A DNA stretch of 64,000 bases. Origin: Betaproteobacteria bacterium. Lineage in GTDB: Bacteria; Pseudomonadota; Gammaproteobacteria; Burkholderiales; Casimicrobiaceae. The notes beneath the pieces are model-generated. The model was not told where the DNA came from and did no database searches. It saw only the letters and a list, made by a program, of their open reading frames with translations. The position numbers and the translations under genes were made by a program. Location of the stretch: assembly GCA_013298145.1 (NCBI GenBank), contig JAAFJO010000005.1:1-64000 (forward strand), given 5' to 3'. Shown here one piece after another: positions 28,997 through 38,707 of this stretch; the first letter of the stretch is position 1, and each line of letters begins with the position of its first letter.

Positions 28997-30157
28997 CTAA
29001 ACAGGCTGCGGATCACGGTTTGGCAAAAAGCAAACCGCGAGCGTGGTAACAACGGCGATTGCCGTCATCAGCATGATGAGCGTCGCGAATCCACTGGTTT
29101 TTACGAAGGGGCCAAGTGCCCACACGGCCAGTGAAGAAAACCCAAAACTCACCGCTAAGCGAACACCCGCCACTCGCGAGCGCATTCTGTCATCCACAAA
29201 GCGAGCGATGATTGCGTCGGTGAAAGGAATCGCGCCAAACACAAAGGTCATGCAAGCGATGAGCGCGACATAAAACCACCAGTTGGTTGCGTAGATCGCC
29301 GCTGCAAACGAGATCGCTTGCAAGCAGACGATCGGCAAAAACACATACTTGATGGGGAATCGATCAATCAAGCGCCCGACGATGACTTGCGCGAGCGAGG
29401 CGATGACGTACACACCTGCTAGCAGTGCGCCCAACAGCGCAGGATCGGCCGCCACGGCGCTTAGCCGTTCACGCAGCAACTCGCCGTTGCCATTAGTCGT
29501 GAAATTGAACACGATGCCGCTCATCGTCGTCGTTACCGTTAGCACTGCGAACACTCTGATCGCCATCTTGCGATCAATCGTCAGCGCGCGCTTCTGAGAC
29601 CGCTTCGCTGGAGAGCCTAACTCCTTGGGAACCACGAGGCCAAAGTAGATGCCGAGCAAAATGCACAACACGCCGGGAATGACAAAAGCAGCGCGCCACC
29701 CAAGATATTTCACCAAGAAACCAGTGAGCAGCGCAGCGAAAGCAACGCCTAGGTTTCCTGCGAGGCCGTTCACTCCGATCACACTCCCAGCTTTCTTCGC
29801 ATCCTGCAGCAACATGGGAATGCCCACCGGGTGATAGATCGCTGAAAACGCACCCATCAGGGTGAGCGCGATTCCCATCTGCAACGGTGTTTGTGTGAGC
29901 GCCACGAGCATCAGCGATGCGCCCATACCGTAGAAGAAAACCAGCATCATCGCGCGCCGTCCCCACAGATCGCCATAGCGCCCAGCCGGGAGAGACGCTA
30001 CGCCAAACATGAAGAACGCACCGGCAGCGTAGGGCATTAAATCTTCCCAACGCGCAACACCAAAATCAATCGCAATCGCGCTGACGGCCGTTGCAAAGAT
30101 CAGCAACGCGAGATGATCAATCGCATGGGCAAGATAAAGCAGTAATCGTGTTTTCAT
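28997..30157 (-). CDS. Major facilitator superfamily permease
   Basis: The product is 386 residues from ATG 30157 (MKTRLLLYLAHAIDHLALL); a longer frame begins at 30196 but adds a non-hydrophobic leader. Twelve helices are expected, with the loop 2-3 motif GRYGDLWGRRAMMLVFF (MFS motif A variant) and an equivalent in the second half (VGRLIDRFPIKYVFLPI). Substrate is unknown. The gene converges with amiC; the 126-base gap between them holds A/T-rich sequence but no convincing terminator. Confidence 0.88.
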   Translation of the reverse strand: MKTRLLLYLAHAIDHLALLIFATAVSAIAIDFGVARWEDLMPYAAGAFFMFGVASLPAGRYGDLWGRRAMMLVFFYGMGASLMLVALTQTPLQMGIALTLMGAFSAIYHPVGIPMLLQDAKKAGSVIGVNGLAGNLGVAFAALLTGFLVKYLGWRAAFVIPGVLCILLGIYFGLVVPKELGSPAKRSQKRALTIDRKMAIRVFAVLTVTTTMSGIVFNFTTNGNGELLRERLSAVAADPALLGALLAGVYVIASLAQVIVGRLIDRFPIKYVFLPIVCLQAISFAAAIYATNWWFYVALIACMTFVFGAIPFTDAIIARFVDDRMRSRVAGVRLAVSFGFSSLAVWALGPFVKTSGFATLIMLMTAIAVVTTLAVCFLPNRDPQPV

Positions 30158-30260
30158 GAAAATCTTACGAACAGGTTCCAGTCCGGCCGGCACCAACGCA
30201 GTGTCGGGAAACAGCGCCCAGCGCGGCCCACCGGCTTTGGTTGGTGCACCAATCGAGCGG

Positions 30261-32561
30261 CTATGGTTTGGCGGCAGTCTCGGTATCGGCGCTAACGTCC
30301 TGGGCTTTCAGTTGCGCGTCAATGTTTAACAATCTGCGCTCTGCGGCCCAAAGCGTAATGTCAGTTTTCCCGACCAATGAAAGACGGGCACGCGCGGCCC
30401 TCAGCTTACCGTCGCGGTGCATCATCTCGCCCATCGCTAAGTGCGCTAATTCAAGTTCGCTATTCCAGGTTGCGAATTTTTGGATTTGATCGACGTAGGT
30501 TTGCGAGCCATTGGTTGCGAGAATGCCGAGCCTTGCCACATAAATTTGTCCTGGCAAGGATTGCGGTGTGAAGTCGGACTCTGCAAGCGCATACTGCGCC
30601 TGTTGCCATTCATCACCGAGCAAATGCAACTCGGCAATCTCATGGGCCAAATTGTTGGGCTTCGCGATTGAGCGAAGAATCTCAATGGCTCGAAGCCGCG
30701 CCGGCTCCACTTGATCGGCGGGCGCGGCTAGAAGCACAGCGCGCGCAAGAAGGCGCGCGTGATCTTGGTTTAGCGTTTCGCCCGTGAGTCGATCAATGAT
30801 GGTTTGTAAATCGCCGGTGCGATTGGCGTAGGCAAGCACGAGTTCATTGGCTTGCGGAGCGCTCGCGTTCAGCGTGTCCTTCGGCTGCTCAAGGAGTGCA
30901 CGATACGCAGCGGCAGCGGTTTCGAGCCGGGTGCCACGCAATGCGTAGTTCAATTCAGCGGTGCGCGTGCGCAGACTGGCGGGCGCAATTTCGCGCATAC
31001 GGTTAAGCGGCGCGAGTGCGTTCGCGGTTCGCCCGTCGGCAATCGCCGCTTCGAAGGATTCTGCGGCCCCATCGAATAGTTGCCGCACGACGACTGAGAG
31101 ATCGGCTTCGGTTTTCTCGTGAGTTGAGGGCGCAATCGCCGAGTTCGCAACGCGCGATTGCAGCGCGGGGAGCAGCCAGGCTGTCAGGCAAACGGCCAGC
31201 GGTAGCCACCACAAGGCATTGAGCGCCCCCGCTGATTTTGGCGAAACCATCGCAATGGTCGCGAGCGTCCCCAGAAATACAAACCAGCTCACCAATGCGG
31301 CGAATTTGTCGCGTGATTTCCGCGCTGATGAAGGTAGGAAAAACACACACAGCACGAACGCGCACAGGGCAGCAATAAAGGGCGCGCTCAACAACGCGAG
31401 CGATGCGAGGGCATTTGAAGGATCGCGCAGTGCGACATCGGGCAATGTCAGCCTTTGTGCCGCTGTCGCCTGAGTAACCCCGCCAATTGCCAGTAGCGGC
31501 AGCCAGAAAAGCAGGGCGCGCACCGATGAAACTGAACTGGGGAAGCGTCTCGCGAGAAGCGCGAACAGGATAACCACCGGCACCCATGCGAACTGCCATC
31601 CGCCCATTGCAACGGCGGCTGCCGCTAGCAGTGCGGCGCACGCGTCGATGGCGTACCCGCCCATGAGCGTCGAGAGCGCTTTGCTGCGCGGGCCGAAAAG
31701 TGCTGCCGCAAATGCTGCAGCGACTAAGAGCGATACACCACTCGCCATAGAAAGGTGAATCTTTGATGTGGCAAAGAGCGCCAATAGCGTTGAGATGCCG
31801 AGCAGTACCCAGAGCGCGCCGATCAGCCCATTACGTTTACGATCAGGCGCGTCTCGGCGAAACCAAGCGAGCGCAGCGAACACGAGCACTGCCGCAAGGC
31901 AAACGAACGCGACGAACGGCAAAACTCGTACGAAGCTGGATTCAACCGGAACAATGTTGTCGGCAAACGTCCAGCGACGCAGGGTGTGCGCCACCGCGCT
32001 TACTGGGGTGGCCACGATCCACTCGGCTTTCGAGAGCGTGATGGGTGACGCTCCGGCGGGGGCCGCGAAAAGAATCGCAAACTGCGTCACGTTGTCGCGC
32101 CATTCGCTATGACCACGCAGCGGAATGTCAAGGGTTCTCGGTTCAGCCGATGGCGGCAGGCTCACCGATAGATTGGTCGGCCGTCGCCGATCACGCGTGC
32201 CGACCCAGCCGAGATTGAGCCGCGTAGCCGCTGGGATTTGATTTAGCGTGAGGCGAACCCCCAGTACCCGATCAGTGGGGATGTTGATCGTTCGGGTGGC
32301 GGAAACCGCCTGCCCACCGTTAAAGCTGTAAACCAGCTGCTCGGGCTCATTGGGTAGATTGGCGACGCTCGCGTTAACCGGGGCAATCTGAATCCTCGGC
32401 TCGGCCATACCTAAATGCCAGCCACCGATAAGGCTGATTTGCGCGAGCAAGGCGATGGCGATTGCGACGACTGCCAGCACCGCCCCCGTCGTGTGGTCGC
32501 GCGTCCAGCGAAGAAGCGCGTCGCGAAGAGACAAACGTGTGTTGGAGCTGGAATCGGACAT
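30261..32561 (-). CDS. Large membrane protein with C-terminal TPR-like region
   Basis: The product is 766 residues. Helix 1 (about 27-49) is followed by a non-cytoplasmic beta-rich domain of about 170 residues containing a YSFNGGQAVSATRTINIP strand pattern. About nine membrane helices then span roughly 210-500. The C-terminal 250 residues are helical, with TPR-like pairs (AAAAYRALLEQPKD, ELVLAYANRTGDLQTIIDRL, LHLLGDEWQQAQYALAESDF). I do not recognise the family. The layout of membrane channel-like core plus soluble TPR suggests a scaffold or polysaccharide-related role. It begins 168 bases from the divergent PhoD-like gene. Confidence 0.6.
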   Translation of the reverse strand: MSDSSSNTRLSLRDALLRWTRDHTTGAVLAVVAIAIALLAQISLIGGWHLGMAEPRIQIAPVNASVANLPNEPEQLVYSFNGGQAVSATRTINIPTDRVLGVRLTLNQIPAATRLNLGWVGTRDRRRPTNLSVSLPPSAEPRTLDIPLRGHSEWRDNVTQFAILFAAPAGASPITLSKAEWIVATPVSAVAHTLRRWTFADNIVPVESSFVRVLPFVAFVCLAAVLVFAALAWFRRDAPDRKRNGLIGALWVLLGISTLLALFATSKIHLSMASGVSLLVAAAFAAALFGPRSKALSTLMGGYAIDACAALLAAAAVAMGGWQFAWVPVVILFALLARRFPSSVSSVRALLFWLPLLAIGGVTQATAAQRLTLPDVALRDPSNALASLALLSAPFIAALCAFVLCVFFLPSSARKSRDKFAALVSWFVFLGTLATIAMVSPKSAGALNALWWLPLAVCLTAWLLPALQSRVANSAIAPSTHEKTEADLSVVVRQLFDGAAESFEAAIADGRTANALAPLNRMREIAPASLRTRTAELNYALRGTRLETAAAAYRALLEQPKDTLNASAPQANELVLAYANRTGDLQTIIDRLTGETLNQDHARLLARAVLLAAPADQVEPARLRAIEILRSIAKPNNLAHEIAELHLLGDEWQQAQYALAESDFTPQSLPGQIYVARLGILATNGSQTYVDQIQKFATWNSELELAHLAMGEMMHRDGKLRAARARLSLVGKTDITLWAAERRLLNIDAQLKAQDVSADTETAAKP

Positions 32562-32729
32562 CGAGAGCGAGGAATGCGGAGCGCTTGAGCGCTTACATGC
32601 GAACGGTAATCACCTGATTTTGCCAAAGCTTGCGGGAAGCGTTGAATCCACGCCGTACCCGCTCGCGATCGCCTGGTGTTTAAGCAGACTCATTGGCTCT
32701 CCCGCTGTCACCCGCTAACATCGGTTTCG

Positions 32730-34103
32730 ATGAAATTCGATGATCTGACCGACCAGCAACGTGCTGTTTCAATTGATGCTGCGCGCGATGAGGACTATCC
32801 GGATTCACCGGCACGCCGCCGGTGGTTTCGCGGACTCGCGGCCACTGGGGTGGTCAGCACGCCAGGAAGCGCAGTCTTTGCGAAAAGCCGCGTACTGATT
32901 CGCCCGCCTGCTGTTTTCGACGTAAGCGATGCGAGCGCAATCGTGAATCTTCATGCAAACGAGGCAAGCACACTCTCGGTGGCGTGGAGCGTAGACCGCG
33001 CCGCATTTGCTGACAACGCCGACAGGCTCACGCGCAGCGCGCCGCAAGCGGTTGATCCCACTCGTTCATCTGCGTTGAACGTGAGCCTCTCGCGACTGCC
33101 CTCCGCAGCTACGATCTATTACGCTGCCTACCGAGCCTCTGAGCGGATCTCCGAAATCCAGCAATTCAATACACCGCCGAGAGCAAATGCGCGCGGCGAC
33201 TTTTCCCTCGCGTTTTCAGGTGATATGGAAGAGCGCTACCAGCCGTTTCGTATCTTCGACGTCGTAGCGGAGCAGCGTGCGGACGCATTTCTTCATCTTG
33301 GCGATACGATTTACGCTGATATTCCCCGCCGAGATTTTTCGCCGTCGCTTAACCACTATCGGCGAAAGCATGCCACGAATCGCGATGATCGAAGCTTGCA
33401 GCGGCTGATGGCAAGCACCGCATTTATTGCGACATGGGACGATCACGAAATTGAAAACGACGCCCATGGTGGACATGCGAGCATGGCGCTCGCGGAGCAC
33501 GTATTTCGTGAATACTGGCCAGCGCGCGCGGAGCCTTCGTTCGGGCTTTACCGAAAGCTGGCACTTGGGAGCGATCTCGAGCTGTTTGTGCTCGACACGC
33601 GGCGCTTCCGCAGCGTGCAGTCGATGGACGACGGTCCGAACAAGACCATGCTCGGGCCCGCGCAAAAGCTTCGTTTCCTCAAGGATTTCAGTGCGTCAAA
33701 AGCGAAATATCGGCTCATTGCAACAAGCGTTCCGTTTCATGGCGCGAGCAAAGACGCATGGGGAAACTACGCCACCGAGCGTGATGAACTTCTCGACGCG
33801 TTTCGCGCTGCGCGTCGCGAGCATGATGCCACGACGGTTCTGCTTTCCGCCGACTATCACTTCGCACGGGAATGGCCGCGAAACGAAAAACAGGGCGTTT
33901 ACGAATTCATGGCAGGTCCGCTTGCCACATTTCTAACCTTTGAGAAGGATAACGGAGCGAGAGAGCGCCATACCCGAGGGAATCACTTCGTGTTCGGCGA
34001 TCGCTTCAACTTCGGGTTGTTGCGCTACGTTGCGCAAACGCGAGAGCTAAAGGTGAGTTATTTCGATGACACAGGTAAGCTGCTGCATTCGCGAACGATC
34101 TGA
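32730..34103 (+). CDS. PhoD-like (alkaline phosphatase D family) phosphoesterase, probably Tat-exported
   Basis: The product is 457 residues from ATG 32730. Residues around 30-50 read PARRRWFRGLAATGVV, a twin-arginine signal after a 28-residue hydrophilic leader. The metallophosphatase motifs are present: FSGDMEERYQPF (in place of the usual GSC-type start), HLGDTIYAD, FIATWDDHEIENDAHGG, LFVLDTRRFRS and LLSADYHFAREW. PhoD enzymes are Ca/Fe-dependent phosphodiesterases in the periplasm or outside the cell. The central WDDHE and GDxIY motifs make the assignment solid; the substrate is open. Confidence 0.88.
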   Translation: MKFDDLTDQQRAVSIDAARDEDYPDSPARRRWFRGLAATGVVSTPGSAVFAKSRVLIRPPAVFDVSDASAIVNLHANEASTLSVAWSVDRAAFADNADRLTRSAPQAVDPTRSSALNVSLSRLPSAATIYYAAYRASERISEIQQFNTPPRANARGDFSLAFSGDMEERYQPFRIFDVVAEQRADAFLHLGDTIYADIPRRDFSPSLNHYRRKHATNRDDRSLQRLMASTAFIATWDDHEIENDAHGGHASMALAEHVFREYWPARAEPSFGLYRKLALGSDLELFVLDTRRFRSVQSMDDGPNKTMLGPAQKLRFLKDFSASKAKYRLIATSVPFHGASKDAWGNYATERDELLDAFRAARREHDATTVLLSADYHFAREWPRNEKQGVYEFMAGPLATFLTFEKDNGARERHTRGNHFVFGDRFNFGLLRYVAQTRELKVSYFDDTGKLLHSRTI

Positions 34104-34298
34104 AACGGCGGCGGCGAGCCCGATACACCGCTAGCGAACCCAAAGCGTTCGCGCTAGAACCGATTGGAGCGACCCCATTTGATATCCGGGCAAGGCGCGA
34201 AGGGGCGGTTTGCGTGAGCAAGCCGAGGAGGCCGAAGGCGCGACCCCGAGGACGACGCCGCGAGCCTGATACGCCCTCGCCAATATCAATCACCGTTG
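34104..34298. repeat. Relic of the 3' end of the AAA ATPase gene, about 146 bp downstream of the real end
   Basis: Read on the minus strand, 34191-34115 repeats 34335-34261 imperfectly. The real gene ends PDIKWSRSIGF-stop, then continues to TATCAGGCTCGCGGCG; the second copy reads PDIKWGRSNRF-stop, then TATCGGGCTCGCCGCC. The stop codon lies at the same relative place in both. The copy has no open frame feeding it, so it is a decayed duplicate of the gene's tail and downstream flank. Confidence 0.7.
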
Positions 34299-36605
34299 CT
34301 AGAAACCAATTGAGCGACTCCACTTGATATCAGGCTTCACCCGATGTTCTTGCTCCAACTGCGCAAGAAACTCGTCGGGCGGTAGCGTTTCGTCGAAGAG
34401 CACAATCTGGCGCTTCACCGCTGCGAAATCGCCGGGGGTGAGCATCTCCATCTTGTGTAGGCCGTTGCGGATTTTCTCGGTGAATTTTGAGGCGTCGCCA
34501 TCGAGCGCTTCGGTCGCGAACATACGCTCGCGCTGCTCGCGGGTGAGTGGCTTGAATTGAATCTTGAAGGTGAATCGGCGCAGCGCCGCCTCATCGACTT
34601 GATCGATCAAGTTCGTCGTGCAGATGAACACGCCATCGAAGCGCTCCATTTGTTGCAGCATTTCGTTGACTTCGGTGACTTCATAGCTGCGCTGCGCCAT
34701 CGAGCGCGCACGCAGGAAGCTATCAGCCTCATCGAGCAACAGCACGGCCTTCTCAGTCGTCGCTTCTTTGAACATGGCCGCCATGTTCTGCTCGGTCTCG
34801 CCGACGTATTTCGAGACGAGATCGCTCGCCTTTTTGATGATGAGCGGGCGCTCAATCGATTTCGCAATGTGCTCGCCGAGCGCGGTTTTACCCGTGCCGG
34901 GCATGCCGTAGAAGCAGAGCGACGCCTTGCCCTTCTTCGCAATCGCTTCGATCATCTTGTCGACCGGGTGGCGCGATTCGATGTTGAGCAAACTCAAGTC
35001 ATAGGTCGTCACCAGCGGGCGGAACTTGCTTTCGCGATCTTCTTCCTTGAAGCCGAGCGCAGCGTCAGAGCGATCCAACTGCTTGAGCACCAACTCTTCA
35101 ACCGAATCGGCTACTTCCCCTTTCGCGAGTTGCGCGAAGCGCGCAGCCGCGTGGATCTGCGCAGGCGTGAGCGTGCGCCGCGCGGCCAGCTTTTCAACGA
35201 ATTCATCGGTGACATCCAGTCCGCTCAAGTGCTTGCGCGTGATGTTGGCGCGCACGTTCTGCGGCGGATTTTTCAGCTCCAGATGAAACTGGAATCGGCG
35301 ACGATAGGCCGGATCGATTTGGTTGATCGAATTGGAAATCCAAATCGTTGGCACGGGATTGGATTCGAGCGTTTGGTTCACCCACGCTTTGCCATTCACG
35401 CTGCCGCGATGCCGCTCGTCCGACAAAAACATATTGAGCGCTTCCGACGGATTGGTCGGAAACACATCTTCCACCTCATCGAACAAGAGCACGGTATTCG
35501 TGCGCCCTTTCAGGAACGATTGGCTTACTTGCAACGAGCGGTAGCGCTCTTTGCCGGAAAGCGATTGCCCTTCGCGGTCGAAGCATTCCACTTCGTAGAG
35601 CTCTGCCCCCGAAAGCGCAGATACCACTTTCGCGAATTCCGTTTTGCCCGTACCTGGCGCGCCGTAAATCAATACGTTCACGCCTTTTTCGCCCCGCGCG
35701 GTTGCGGCCTTGAGCATCGCGGCGAGATAGCGCGCATCGTCTTCCACGTGCGGGTAGTCGGCGAGCGTCAACTCGCTTGCACGCGCGGGCTTGGTGAACG
35801 CCGCCATCATCTCGCCTTCGTCGGCGTAGTTCTCTTGCAGGATCGGCAGCAAACGATCTGAAAGGCGCATCAAGTCGCCAAGATCAGTAATGTTGTGTTC
35901 AGCAATCGGCGCGTCGATTAACGCGAGCGATTCCAAGCGACCGCCCGGCTTCATAGCAACGCCCACATCGTTCGGCGACACTTTCATCACGTCGCCCAAC
36001 ATCGCATGCGCTTCCGCCGCACTCGCCGCTTTGCAATCCACCAATATGGGGCGCAGATCGCGGCTCACCTTAGCGAGCGATGCGCAAAGAATCAGCGCGC
36101 GCTCCGATGGATTGAGCGTGAGCACTTTGGCGAGCATGTCGATGTTTTGCTGGATACGAACGGGCGTATCGCGCGTTGCTTTTTCGAGCGCGTCCACTGT
36201 TGTTTGAAAGAGCGCGAGCAAGTCTTTCGCGTTCTGTTTGCAAAATTCGTCGAGGTAGTAGAAGAGTGTCGTATCGTCGTACGTGCCGTTCCACACGCCG
36301 TGCCGCGCAATGAATTCCTCCGGCGAGAGCTTCGCCACACCCGCCCACGCGGGCATATCCACGCAGCGTCCGGCGAGAAACTTCTGAACCTTTTGCGCAA
36401 TCGACACCGGCCAAATCAAATGCCGCGCGGAAAGCGTCATCACATCATTGATGTCGCGGCGCAAATTGAATTTAGGCCCGAGTGTGAGCACTAAACGAAG
36501 CGCGAAAAGGGTGGAGAGACGATCAATCGGCGTTGAATGCGCGGATTGCGGCCCCGGAATCGTGACGCCCGCGTCAAATTCGCGATCTGTGCTCATCTGG
36601 TTCAT
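34299..36605 (-). CDS. Double-AAA ATPase
   Basis: The product is 768 residues; ATG 36605 has AGGGG eight bases upstream. The N-terminal 290 residues are helical and not recognised. The first AAA module has Walker A GAPGTGKT (315-322), Walker B VLLFDEVEDVF and sensor NSINQIDPAYRRRF. The second has Walker A GMPGTGKT (567-574), pore-type YVGET, Walker B VLLLDEADSF and the arginine-finger region ALRRFTFKIQF. Two-ring AAA proteins of this kind unfold or remodel partners. Neither neighbour is obviously functionally linked. It resembles a proteobacterial AAA family of unknown function. Confidence 0.85.
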   Translation of the reverse strand: MNQMSTDREFDAGVTIPGPQSAHSTPIDRLSTLFALRLVLTLGPKFNLRRDINDVMTLSARHLIWPVSIAQKVQKFLAGRCVDMPAWAGVAKLSPEEFIARHGVWNGTYDDTTLFYYLDEFCKQNAKDLLALFQTTVDALEKATRDTPVRIQQNIDMLAKVLTLNPSERALILCASLAKVSRDLRPILVDCKAASAAEAHAMLGDVMKVSPNDVGVAMKPGGRLESLALIDAPIAEHNITDLGDLMRLSDRLLPILQENYADEGEMMAAFTKPARASELTLADYPHVEDDARYLAAMLKAATARGEKGVNVLIYGAPGTGKTEFAKVVSALSGAELYEVECFDREGQSLSGKERYRSLQVSQSFLKGRTNTVLLFDEVEDVFPTNPSEALNMFLSDERHRGSVNGKAWVNQTLESNPVPTIWISNSINQIDPAYRRRFQFHLELKNPPQNVRANITRKHLSGLDVTDEFVEKLAARRTLTPAQIHAAARFAQLAKGEVADSVEELVLKQLDRSDAALGFKEEDRESKFRPLVTTYDLSLLNIESRHPVDKMIEAIAKKGKASLCFYGMPGTGKTALGEHIAKSIERPLIIKKASDLVSKYVGETEQNMAAMFKEATTEKAVLLLDEADSFLRARSMAQRSYEVTEVNEMLQQMERFDGVFICTTNLIDQVDEAALRRFTFKIQFKPLTREQRERMFATEALDGDASKFTEKIRNGLHKMEMLTPGDFAAVKRQIVLFDETLPPDEFLAQLEQEHRVKPDIKWSRSIGF

Positions 36606-36721
36606 GGTTTCCCCTCAAGTGCACCGATAGGCTGGCGCACGTTCCGCCTGTAACGCAGCGTTCACCATTTACGCCTACATCGCAGTCTACAATCCGCCGC
36701 AAATCTTTAATGGGGTCTGTT

Positions 36722-37699
36722 ATGGGCGTTTTTGCCGGTTCCGTTCGTCATCTCGCATTTGTTGCAAGCATGCTCGCCGCCAGCAGTAGCTTCGCGCAGG
36801 CCTACCCCGAAAAACCGATCAAGCTGATTGTTCCATTCGCCGCAGGCGCTGGCACCGATGCGGTAGCGCGCTTCATGGCGCAGCGCATGGAAGCGGAATT
36901 GAAGCAGCCCGTCGTCGTCGAAAACAAAGTTGGCGCGAGCGGCGCGATTGGCACGCAAGACGTCGCCCGCGCGGCAGCAGACGGCTACACGCTTCTATTC
37001 GTCGCCTCGCCATTCACGACTGTTGCCGCAGCGACGCCGCAAATTGCCAAGTACGACCCCGTGAAAGAGTTCGCGCCCGTCGCACTGATCGCCACCGGCC
37101 CGCTGGTGTGGATTACTAACTCGCAAGCGCCATTCACCTCGATGCGCGAAATGGTTGCAAACGCGAAAGCGAATCCCGGCAAACTCTCGTACGGCAGCGC
37201 AGGCGCGGGCGGCGTGAATCATCTCGCGCTCGAACTCTTCAAAAACCGCACGCAAACCGACATCCTGCATGTGCCCTACAAAGGCATCGCACCTGCCACC
37301 ACCGATCTGCTCGGCGGCTCGATCCAATTGCTCACCGGCACCATTCCCGCCGTGCTCCCGCATGTGAAAGGCGGCAAAGCCCGCGCCCTCGCGATCACGG
37401 GAGACAAGCGCTCAGCGCTCATGCCCGACGTGCCCACCGTCGGTGAAGCAGGCGCTGGCGGCACCGAGGTTTACAACTACTGGGGCATCGTCGCGCCCGC
37501 AAACACGCCCGCGCCAGTCGTCACCCGCCTAAACGCCGTCGTGCAAAAGCTGCTCGCGCAGAAAGATGTGCAAGATCGCCTCACGAACGACGGCGTTGAT
37601 CTTACTCCCGGTGGCCCCGAGCGCCTCGCGCAATTCATCGCGAACGATTTCAACGGCTGGAAGAAGCTGGTTCAACAGGCGGAATTGAAGATCGAATAG
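36722..37699 (+). CDS. Bug/TctC-family tripartite tricarboxylate transporter receptor protein
   Basis: The product is 325 residues from ATG 36722, chosen because GGGG lies six bases upstream; an ATG at 36710 in frame has no such site. The signal peptide ends SSFAQA before YPEKPIKLIVPFAAGAGTDA, the standard Bug start. The other family marks are VVENKVGASGAIGTQDVARA, LHVPYKGIAPATTDLLGG and MPDVPTVGEAG. It binds a carboxylic acid or related solute in the periplasm. No TctA/TctB membrane genes are adjacent, so it is an orphan receptor, common in Burkholderiales. Confidence 0.93.
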   Translation: MGVFAGSVRHLAFVASMLAASSSFAQAYPEKPIKLIVPFAAGAGTDAVARFMAQRMEAELKQPVVVENKVGASGAIGTQDVARAAADGYTLLFVASPFTTVAAATPQIAKYDPVKEFAPVALIATGPLVWITNSQAPFTSMREMVANAKANPGKLSYGSAGAGGVNHLALELFKNRTQTDILHVPYKGIAPATTDLLGGSIQLLTGTIPAVLPHVKGGKARALAITGDKRSALMPDVPTVGEAGAGGTEVYNYWGIVAPANTPAPVVTRLNAVVQKLLAQKDVQDRLTNDGVDLTPGGPERLAQFIANDFNGWKKLVQQAELKIE

Positions 37700-38066
37700 A
37701 AAGTAGCTTTACCGCGCTTGCCCAACATTTACTGGGGAGATCGGCAGATAATCGATCTTTGCAACAAATTACTTTTCACGGCGCTTGCCCTCATAGCAGC
37801 TGGGTAAGGCGCAAATCGTTCATGTAGGGTGGGCACCCGTGCCCACCGCTCGTGGTTCCGCGCAAACGAATGGTGGAAAGAGGGCCGCCCACCCGACGCC
37901 GCTACGCAACTTACGGCAGCGCCCACACTCCACCGCTCGTGGCATGAGTCTGCACGACCAAGAACGTGCCCCCCATCGCGTCCCCCGCGCAAAAAACCTC
38001 TCCATTTTGATAGTTGTGTGAGTCGTTTGCGCGCGTTAGAACATCCAAAACGGATTTCGAACAACA
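37700..38066. other. Intergenic region with a GTAGGGTGGGCA palindrome
   Basis: This holds the palindromic repeat at 37824-37847 and a degenerate half-copy around 37869-37900 (GGGCCGCCCACCC). No gene or terminator with a T-run was identified. Confidence 0.55.
37824..37847 (+). repeat. Palindromic repeat, family 1, copy 1
   Basis: GTAGGGTGGGCAC is followed after two bases by GTGCCCACC, giving a 9-bp stem with a tiny loop. The same motif recurs at 38594-38618 and, inverted, at 40574-40599. It is a REP-like extragenic palindrome. Confidence 0.75.
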
Positions 38067-38563
38067 ATGAGCGTGCAGCTTTCGCATCTTTGGCCGATCA
38101 TCATCGGCGTCTTCTTGTGTCTACTCCTCGTCCTCGTGATTGCGAAATTCGCAATCCGAAAGCGCGAACCGAACCCGTGGCCGTTCTACGCAAAGAGGCC
38201 GCTCACGCAACCTGAACAAGTGCTCTACTGGCGGCTCCTCAAAGCGCTGCCACACCACGTCGTGCTCGCGCAAGTGCAATGCTCGCGCAAGTGCAATGCT
38301 CGCGCGTGCTCGGCGTGAAGCGCGGATTCAATTTCTACGAATGGAATAACCGGATCAATCGCCTGGGCTACGACTTCGTTATCTGCAAGAAAGACGGCAG
38401 CGTCGTCGCCGCCATCGAACTCGATGACAAAACGCACGAGTCCGCGACACGAGCGGAACAAGACGCCAGAAAACAACGCGCGACCGAAGCGGCGAGTGTG
38501 CTTTTAGTGCGGTGGCACGTCGCGAAGATGCCGGATGAGGCGGTGATTCGGGGGTTGGCGTGA
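38067..38563 (+). pseudogene. DUF2726-type membrane-anchored protein, frameshifted by a 17-bp tandem duplication
   Basis: The first part (38067-38318) begins MSVQLSHLWPIIIGVFLCLL, a single N-terminal membrane anchor, then LTQPEQVLYWRLLKALPHHV. The second part (to 38563) reads VLGVKRGFNFYEWNNRINRL and VVAAIELDDKTHE, the DUF2726 nuclease-like core with the D-x-K-type acidic motif. They are in different frames because a 17-bp unit is duplicated at 38263-38296; deleting one unit restores a single reading frame of 159 residues. DUF2726 proteins are restriction-endonuclease-like. As it stands the gene is broken. Confidence 0.85.
38263..38305 (+). repeat. 17-bp tandem duplication that breaks the DUF2726 gene
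   Basis: TGCTCGCGCAAGTGCAA occurs at 38263-38279 and again at 38280-38296, followed by the first nine bases of the unit (TGCTCGCGC). The direct repeat of these nine bases in the ancestral sequence would favour slipped-strand duplication. Seventeen is not a multiple of three, which explains the frameshift. Confidence 0.92.
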
Positions 38564-38593
38564 GTTTGCGTTTTCGGAAGTCCGCGCGGTTGC

Positions 38594-38618
38594 GTAGGGT
38601 GGGCACCCCGTGCCCACC
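38594..38618 (+). repeat. Palindromic repeat, family 1, copy 2
   Basis: GTAGGGTGGGCAC plus CCC loop plus GTGCCCACC, the same palindrome as at 37824. It lies 90 bases upstream of the OLD-family gene start and points toward it. Confidence 0.75.
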
Positions 38619-38707
38619 ACCCGTTTCGATTCTGGTTACGATTGGCGGACACAGGGCTGCTGGCGCCGAAAACTAAAAATTCAAACGCAAAGGATAGAGG
38701 AGTATTT

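Noticed and set aside
34557..35861. Long plus-strand frame of 434 codons antisense to the double-AAA gene
   Set aside because: It lies wholly within a gene with clear Walker motifs on the other strand; its translation is arginine-, histidine- and alanine-rich with no domain, a typical GC-rich shadow.
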